Part shown: in pieces, positions 7,257 to 11,292 of the stretch | How the letters are laid out: every line of letters starts with the position of its first letter | Numbering within the stretch: the stretch's first letter is position 1 | Origin: Rhodospirillales bacterium | GTDB lineage: Bacteria > Pseudomonadota > Alphaproteobacteria > Acetobacterales > Acetobacteraceae | Assembly (NCBI GenBank): GCA_028866335.1 | Contig: JAGWIL010000036.1 | Location: 1-11,292 of the forward strand | Length of the DNA: 11,292 nucleotides | Reading direction: 5' to 3' | Program-made: the position numbers and the translations under genes | Notes under the pieces: model-generated | The model's input: only the letters and a program-made list of their open reading frames with translations | Databases searched by the model: none | What the model was told of the DNA's origin: nothing

Positions 7257-7709
7257 ATGAACACTCGCGTTTTCACCTCGCCGTTATTTTTGGGTTTTGA
7301 CCATCTGGAACAGATGATCGAACGCGCGGCAAAAAACTCGTCGGACGGCTACCCGCCTTACAATATCGAGCAGCTCAGCCCGGTTTCGTTGCGCATTACC
7401 CTCGCGGTGGCCGGATTTACCATGGATGACCTGCAAATCACCCTGGAAGATAACCAGTTGGTGATAAGAGGCCGCCAGACTGACGATGTGCAGGGGCGGG
7501 TGTTTTTACACCGGGGCATTGCAGCGCGGCAGTTTCAGCGGGCCTTTGTGATTGCCGAGGGCATAGAAGTGAAGGGCGCCTGGCTGGATAACGGTTTGTT
7601 GCATGTGGATTTGATCCGCCCGGTGCCGCAGCCCGTAGTGAAAACCATCCCTATCTCGCGCGGCCAGGGCAAGATGCCCGTTCCGGCCAGAACAGTGGAT
7701 GGCGATTGA
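7257..7709 (+). CDS. Hsp20 / IbpA-type small heat-shock protein
   Basis: ATP-independent chaperone of the alpha-crystallin family that holds unfolding proteins in the cytoplasm, 150 residues. A short N-terminal arm rich in Phe and Leu (SPLFLGFDHLEQM, 8-20) precedes the alpha-crystallin domain from YPPYNIEQL (32-40) to about residue 120. The domain includes VAGFTMDDLQITLEDNQLVI (51-70), HRGIAARQFQRAF (85-97) and the family signature WLDNGLLHVDL (109-119). The C-terminal tail has IPI (131-133), the I-x-I motif that docks onto neighbouring subunits in the oligomer. ATG 7257 is chosen because GGAG lies 8 bases upstream and the family starts here. The in-frame ATG at 7203 lies inside the leader hairpin and adds an unrelated basic peptide. 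The gene is probably controlled by the ROSE-like leader and paired with the DUF1150 gene downstream. Confidence 0.95.
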   Translation: MNTRVFTSPLFLGFDHLEQMIERAAKNSSDGYPPYNIEQLSPVSLRITLAVAGFTMDDLQITLEDNQLVIRGRQTDDVQGRVFLHRGIAARQFQRAFVIAEGIEVKGAWLDNGLLHVDLIRPVPQPVVKTIPISRGQGKMPVPARTVDGD

Positions 7710-7744
7710 ATATCGCGACTCGGGATTTAGCTGGTAAAACCACG

Positions 7745-7780
7745 GCTTGACCCCAATTCAGACATAATGGGACGTCAAGC
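7745..7780. repeat. inverted repeat between hsp20 and the DUF1150 gene
   Basis: GCTTGAC (7745-7751) and GTCAAGC (7774-7780) form a perfect 7-bp inverted repeat. Inside it CCC (7752-7754) can also pair with GGG (7769-7771) if the AC at 7772-7773 bulges, giving about 10 bp in all. It sits in the 108-base gap after the hsp20 stop. It has no T-run and does not match CIRCE. It could be an RNA stem that protects or partly terminates the hsp20 message, or a binding site for a dimeric regulator. Confidence 0.45.
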
Positions 7781-7817
7781 TGGGGCTTCTGGCTCGTCGG
7801 GCCTGAAAGGACAGACG

Positions 7818-8072
7818 ATGAACATCAAAGACCATGACGGCACAGCCAATTTCAACCCTGGCACCATGCTGGATATTCATCATATCTCTCCAGCGCAGTT
7901 GGCTTTGTTGGGGCTTGAGGAAATTGCCTTTGTAAAGCCCGTGATGACCGAGACTGGCCCGGCTTTTTCCATCCACGCGGCGGATGGAACGCCAATGGCC
8001 ATCGCTGAAAACCAGCAGCTTGCAGCGGCGGCGATTATCCAGAACGATATGACGCCGACAATGGTCCATTAA
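7818..8072 (+). CDS. DUF1150 family small protein
   Basis: Small protein of 84 residues without signal peptide or membrane segment. The stretches ALLGLEEIAFVKPV (29-42) and FSIHAADGTPMAIA (50-63), then a helical segment and the ending TPTMVH, match my memory of the DUF1150 family, which in alphaproteobacteria is often encoded directly after an Hsp20 gene. Its biochemical role is unknown; the neighbourhood suggests a part in the heat-shock response, perhaps with Hsp20. The ATG at 7818 has AAAGGA 6 bases upstream. The frame reaches back to an ATG at 7767, but that extension is Gly/Ser-rich, unlike the family, and runs through the inverted repeat. Confidence 0.85.
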   Translation: MNIKDHDGTANFNPGTMLDIHHISPAQLALLGLEEIAFVKPVMTETGPAFSIHAADGTPMAIAENQQLAAAAIIQNDMTPTMVH

Positions 8073-8088
8073 ACGCCATACGCCTTGC

Positions 8089-8120
8089 CGCGCCCTGGAC
8101 GGGTCTTTAACCAGGGCGCG
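8089..8120 (+). terminator. 10-bp perfect hairpin after the hsp20-DUF1150 unit
   Basis: CGCGCCCTGG (8089-8098) and CCAGGGCGCG (8111-8120) form a perfect GC-rich stem with a 12-base loop. It starts 16 bases after the DUF1150 stop and ends shortly before the ribosome site of the sulfotransferase, so it most likely ends the heat-shock transcript. There is no T-run after the stem, so it may act as a Rho-aided stop, an RNA-stabilising end, or an attenuating stem rather than a classic intrinsic terminator. Confidence 0.5.
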
Positions 8121-8136
8121 CAGCAGGGGGAACGGG

Positions 8137-8879
8137 ATGGGGCTGGAGAGCGTATTTCCGGATTATAAGGATTGGTCCGAAAAGGAATTCGAGGGTCTGG
8201 TTTACGCCAAACCTACGGTAATGATTGCATTTGCGCCGCGCTCAGGAAGCACACATCTTTGTGAAGTGCTTCACGCGGCAGGGCAGAGCAGCAAGCCGAA
8301 CGAAATTTTTAACCCGCGCGGTCCGGCACAGCAGCAAATGGAGTTTCTGCGCGCAAGGCATTTCAGTGACTATTTGGAAAATCTCGCTTCCGGGCCGGAT
8401 GAGATGTTTATATTCAAAACCTCCTGGCAGGATGCAGCGCCATTGGCGCCATTTCTGCGCCGGTTATTTCCTGATCTGCGGGTTGTTTACCTTCTCGCCG
8501 GAACGACGCGGCACAGGCGGTTTCTCGTTTTAAGGCCGAATTAACCGGGCATTGGCATATACGCCCCGGCGAGACTGTTTCGGTTGAACTAAAAGATAGC
8601 CAGTTTGATCTAAAACGGCTGTTGGATATTCACGCCTCCTACGAACAGGAGCGGCACGGCTGGCTGAAGTGGTTTGCGGATGAGAGCGTTACGCCGCTGC
8701 GTTTGATTTACGAGGATTTTGAAAAAGACGCGAACGCCGCCCTGCGCGTGTTGGTTTCCGAGCTTGGGTTGAAGCTGCGTTCTAATGTTTCTCCCCGCGT
8801 GGGATTAAAAAAATTGGCGGATGAGTTGAGCGCAATTTGGACCCAACGGTTGCAAATGCGTTTGTTCAACATGAGCTGA
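8137..8879 (+). pseudogene. Stf0-like sulfotransferase, interrupted by one frameshift
   Basis: Two reading frames together give one sulfotransferase of about 247 residues, the usual size of the Stf0/NodH-like family, which moves sulfate from PAPS to a sugar or glycolipid. The first frame runs from ATG 8137 (AGGGGG 6 bases upstream) and carries APRSGSTHLCEVL (33-45), the 5'-phosphosulfate loop. It stays homologous to about VVYL (codon ending 8493), then turns into nonsense and stops at 8542-8544. The other frame, entered at 8493, continues as SRRNDAAQAVS, the 3'-phosphate site, then TGHWHI and LRLIYEDF, and stops at 8877-8879. One lost base near 8491-8495 explains everything. There is no long homopolymer and no heptamer of the programmed -1 type. 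The gene is therefore a recent pseudogene or holds a sequencing error. Base composition looks somewhat lower in GC than the flanking genes. The acceptor substrate cannot be told. Confidence 0.82.
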
Positions 8880-8953
8880 GTGGATGTCAGGTTCAGAAGC
8901 TGTGTGTAGGGCCAAGCTGGCATCTCTGCCTGGGCGATGGTAAGGGCGCGGCC

Positions 8954-9601
8954 ATGTCAATCGTGCTCGCATTGCCCAAGGGGCGTATTTTGGAGGAAGC
9001 CGGCCCCGTGCTGGCCCGTGCTGGCCTTATGCCGGAACCGGAATATGCCGATGAAAACTCCCGCAAGCTGCGCTTCCATACCAGCCACCCGGATGTGGAT
9101 GTCATCCGGGTGCGCTCTTTCGATGTAGCCACCTTTGTGGCTTTCGGCGCGGCGGAGATCGGCATTTGCGGCGGCGACGTGCTGATGGAGTTTGACTACC
9201 CGGAGGTTTACGCACCGCTAGACCTTGGCATCGGCAAATGCCGCATTTCCGTGGCTGAACCCAGAGACGATGCGGGGTTGACGGACCTTTCCCGGATTTC
9301 CGCCATTCGTGTCGCCAGCAAATACCCCAACACCGCCAAGCGGCATTTCGCGCGGCGGGGCATCCAGGCGGAGATTGTAGGGCTTTCAGGCTCCATGGAG
9401 CTGGCACCGGGTTTGGGGCTTTCGCGACTTATAGTTGATTTGGTGCAAACAGGCAGCACGCTTAAGGCGAACGGATTGGTGGAAACAGATGTGATCGCGC
9501 AAGTGTCATCGCGTCTCATCGTGAATCGTGTTGCTTTGAAAACGAGGCCGGATGAAATTGGTGCCTGGGTGGAGGCATTCAGGAAGGCGCTGGGTTCATG
9601 A
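8954..9601 (+). CDS. hisG: ATP phosphoribosyltransferase catalytic subunit, short form
   Basis: First enzyme of histidine synthesis: joins PRPP and ATP to make phosphoribosyl-ATP in the cytoplasm. The product has 215 residues, the short form, which lacks the roughly 80-residue C-terminal regulatory domain of the long form. In known cases the short form works only in complex with the HisRS-like subunit HisZ. Family marks are LALPKGRILEEA (5-16), GICGGDVLME (70-79), KYPNTAKRHF (123-132) and the PRPP loop DLVQTGSTLKANG (162-174). The ATG at 8954 has AAGGG 7 bases upstream. The frame extends back to 8837, but that part reads through the end of the sulfotransferase and resembles nothing in the family. 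The stop overlaps the hisD start as ATGA, so the two are coupled. No hisZ is in the window. The 74 bases before it hold no clear promoter. Confidence 0.94.
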   Translation: MSIVLALPKGRILEEAGPVLARAGLMPEPEYADENSRKLRFHTSHPDVDVIRVRSFDVATFVAFGAAEIGICGGDVLMEFDYPEVYAPLDLGIGKCRISVAEPRDDAGLTDLSRISAIRVASKYPNTAKRHFARRGIQAEIVGLSGSMELAPGLGLSRLIVDLVQTGSTLKANGLVETDVIAQVSSRLIVNRVALKTRPDEIGAWVEAFRKALGS

Positions 9602-10887
9602 AAATTCTGACCACACAAAATCCGGGTTTTGGAGCTGCGTTCGCAAAGCTGCTCTCCCGTGCCGCGGTGGCGGAGGAAGTCTCTGGTGCGGTACGCGAGA
9701 TTATTGAGAACGTACAGGTGCGCGGCGATGCTGCATTGCTGGATTACACCGCGCGCTTCGACCGGCTGGAGCTGGCCGCTTCCGGCCTGCGGGTGACGGC
9801 TGATGAGCTGAATAAAGCCGAGGCGCAAACACCCAAGCCGCTGCGTGAGGCGCTGGCCCTGGCGGCGCGACGGATTGAGAGTTTCCACCACGCGCAGATG
9901 CCGCGCGACATTGCCTATACCGATGACGAGGGCGTTATTTGCGGAATGCGCTGGGGGCCGCTGGACGCTGTGGGGCTGTATGTGCCCGGCGGCAAGGCAG
10001 CTTATCCGTCGTCGGTGTTGATGAACGCGATTCCGGCCAAGGTGGCGGGGGTGCGGCGCATTGCCATGGTGGTGCCAGCGCCTGATGGCGTGTTGAACCC
10101 GTATGTGCTCACGGCGGCGAATATTGCCGGTATTAGCGAAATTTACCGCGTGGGCGGGGCGCAGGCAGTGGCGGCCCTGGCTTATGGCACCGCCACCATC
10201 CGGCGTGTGGACAGGATTGTAGGCCCCGGCAATGCCTATGTGGCGGAGGCCAAGCGGCAGGTGTTTGGCCAGGTGGGCATCGATTCCATCGCCGGCCCGT
10301 CTGAGGTGCTGATTATCGCCGATGAAGGCTGTAACCCGGTGCAACTGGCATACGATTTACTGGCGCAGGCCGAGCATGACGAGGACGCGCAATCGATTTT
10401 GGTGACGACGAGTGGTTCGCTTGCCGCCGCCGTGGAAACCGCCGTGGACCAGGCCTTGGAAACTTTGCCGCGCAAAGAGATTGCGGGTGCAAGCTGGCGG
10501 CGCCATGGCGCGATTATTCTGGTGCGAAGCTGGGACGAAGCGGTGGAGATTTCCAACCGTGTGGCCCCGGAGCATTTGCAGTTGATGCTGGCGGACCCCG
10601 AGCCTGTGTTCGCTAAAGTGCGCCACGCTGGGGCTGTGTTTCTGGGCCGCAGCACGCCGGAAGCGATGGGCGATTACATTATTGGGCCGAACCATGTGCT
10701 GCCCACCTCCGGCACGGCGCGTTTCGCCTCCGGGCTTTCGGTGCATGATTTTCTGAAGCGCACCACCTTTGCCAAGGTGCCCCCCCAGGCGCTGGCTGCG
10801 CTAGGGCCGCACGCCGTTACCATTGCTGAAGCCGAAGGGCTGACAGCACATGCGCAGAGCATCGCGGTGAGGCTAGACCCGCCGTAA
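9598..10887 (+). CDS. hisD: histidinol dehydrogenase
   Basis: Zinc enzyme of the last two steps of histidine synthesis, oxidising L-histidinol to L-histidine with two NAD+; 429 residues, the family's usual length. The zinc ligands are Gln257 and His260 (in LLAQAEHD), Asp359 (EAMGDY) and His418 (LTAHAQS). The general acid/base pair is Glu325-His326 (APEHLQ). These correspond to E. coli Gln259, His262, Asp360, His419, Glu326 and His327. Further signatures are GLYVPGGKAAYPSSVLMNA (126-144), RVGGAQAVAALAYG (184-197) and VGPGNAYVAEAKR (208-220). It starts inside the hisG stop (ATGA), so it is probably translated by coupling. Its last 15 bases overlap the end of the decarboxylase gene on the other strand. 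Confidence 0.97.
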   Translation: MKILTTQNPGFGAAFAKLLSRAAVAEEVSGAVREIIENVQVRGDAALLDYTARFDRLELAASGLRVTADELNKAEAQTPKPLREALALAARRIESFHHAQMPRDIAYTDDEGVICGMRWGPLDAVGLYVPGGKAAYPSSVLMNAIPAKVAGVRRIAMVVPAPDGVLNPYVLTAANIAGISEIYRVGGAQAVAALAYGTATIRRVDRIVGPGNAYVAEAKRQVFGQVGIDSIAGPSEVLIIADEGCNPVQLAYDLLAQAEHDEDAQSILVTTSGSLAAAVETAVDQALETLPRKEIAGASWRRHGAIILVRSWDEAVEISNRVAPEHLQLMLADPEPVFAKVRHAGAVFLGRSTPEAMGDYIIGPNHVLPTSGTARFASGLSVHDFLKRTTFAKVPPQALAALGPHAVTIAEAEGLTAHAQSIAVRLDPP

Positions 10888-11292
10888 AATCTCCGCCACC
10901 AGCGCGTCTATGTCCTCCTCCGTTGTGCGGTGGTTGACGATGGCGCAGCGTATGGCCGTGCGGCCATTGAGGATGGTGGTGGAGGGCGCGAACAGGCCGT
11001 CTTCCTGTAAATCGGCCACCAGGTCCAGAATCTGCTGATCGGTTTTGCCCTCAATCCCGAAACAGACGATGTTGAGCGCCGCCGGGGCCAGTAAAACAAG
11101 GCGGTTGCTGGCCTGAACGTGATCCGCCAGACGGCTGGCGAGCGCGCAGCTATTTTCCACCACCCGCGCCAGGCCTTCCGTGCCATAGGCGGAAAGCGTC
11201 ATCCAGATTTTTAAGGCCGAGAAGCCGCGTGAGAGATCCGGCCCCAGATCGCACGGCCAGGGAAAGCCGCCCGCCAGGCCGCGCGGTGCGGC
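10873..11292 (-). CDS. PLP-dependent group II decarboxylase, C-terminal part (runs off the right edge)
   Basis: The last 139 codons of a gene whose 5' part lies beyond the window; the frame is open to the edge without a stop. The visible part starts AAPRGLAGGFPWP and includes the stretch from DLGPDLSRGFSALKIWMTL through APAALNIVCFGIEG, APSTTILNGRTAIRCAIVNH and RTTEEDIDALVAEILRRV. This pattern is the C-terminal small domain of pyridoxal-phosphate decarboxylases of the aromatic amino acid/glutamate group. The lysine that binds PLP lies in the missing part, so the substrate (aromatic amino acid, glutamate or other) cannot be named. An internal ATG at 11202 sits mid-domain and is not the real start. 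The gene meets hisD tail to tail with a 15-base overlap. Confidence 0.88.
   Translation of the reverse strand, partial: AAPRGLAGGFPWPCDLGPDLSRGFSALKIWMTLSAYGTEGLARVVENSCALASRLADHVQASNRLVLLAPAALNIVCFGIEGKTDQQILDLVADLQEDGLFAPSTTILNGRTAIRCAIVNHRTTEEDIDALVAEILRRV

Noticed and set aside
7747..7768. TTGACC and CATAAT as a promoter for the DUF1150 gene
   Set aside because: The spacer is only 10 bases, too short for sigma-70 or heat-shock promoters; the TTGAC belongs to the inverted repeat.
8488..8500. Programmed -1 ribosomal frameshifting in the sulfotransferase
   Set aside because: The site has no X-XXY-YYZ heptamer, and I see no stimulatory stem or internal Shine-Dalgarno; a one-base deletion or sequencing error is simpler.
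9208..10344. A 378-codon open frame on the minus strand, antisense to hisG-hisD
   Set aside because: The product is His/Arg-rich without family features, and both sense genes have full catalytic motifs.
1..11292. Mobile elements, CRISPR arrays, phage genes or toxin-antitoxin pairs
   Set aside because: Neither strand shows a transposase, integrase, direct repeat array or small paired ORFs that would support one.

Overview
This is a dense, high-GC bacterial window, almost certainly from an alphaproteobacterium. The clues are the def-fmt-truA cluster, the IbpA-type Hsp20 gene followed by a DUF1150 gene, a ROSE-like leader in front of that Hsp20 gene, and high-GC codon use. A member of the Acetobacteraceae/Rhodospirillales seems likely, but that is inference from gene style and not from any marker search. 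Most of the window is chromosomal housekeeping. No insertion sequence, phage, CRISPR array or defence island is visible.

Left part (1-4900): a complete tRNA-Val(GAC) with encoded CCA lies on the minus strand at the edge. It is divergent from a CLC-type H+/Cl- exchanger gene (111-1463, plus). That gene converges, with a 7-base gap, on dnaE, the replicative DNA polymerase III alpha subunit (1471-4881, minus).

Centre (4916-7118, minus): def, fmt and truA are packed with 1-4 base overlaps, and dnaE follows truA after 34 bases. The four genes look like one transcription unit, def-fmt-truA-dnaE. It joins N-terminal formylation of the initiator tRNA (Fmt), removal of the formyl group from new proteins (Def), tRNA pseudouridylation (TruA) and replication (DnaE).

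Heat-shock segment (about 7160-8120, plus): divergent from def is a short leader with two predicted hairpins. The second carries the UCGCU motif facing the Shine-Dalgarno sequence with a G-G mismatch, the hallmark of ROSE RNA thermometers. It is followed by hsp20 (7257-7709), a spacer with an inverted repeat, a DUF1150 gene (7818-8072), and a 10-bp perfect hairpin that probably closes the unit.

Right part (8137-11292): a Stf0-like sulfotransferase gene is broken by a single frameshift near 8493. Next come short-form hisG (8954-9601) and hisD (9598-10887), which overlap by 4 bases and encode the first and last steps of histidine synthesis. The C-terminal end of a PLP-dependent group II decarboxylase gene lies on the minus strand, overlaps the end of hisD by 15 bases and runs off the right edge.

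The parts most worth a second look are the putative RNA thermometer, the frameshifted sulfotransferase, and the Hsp20-DUF1150 pair with its unexplained inverted repeats. I see no convincing wholly new system.
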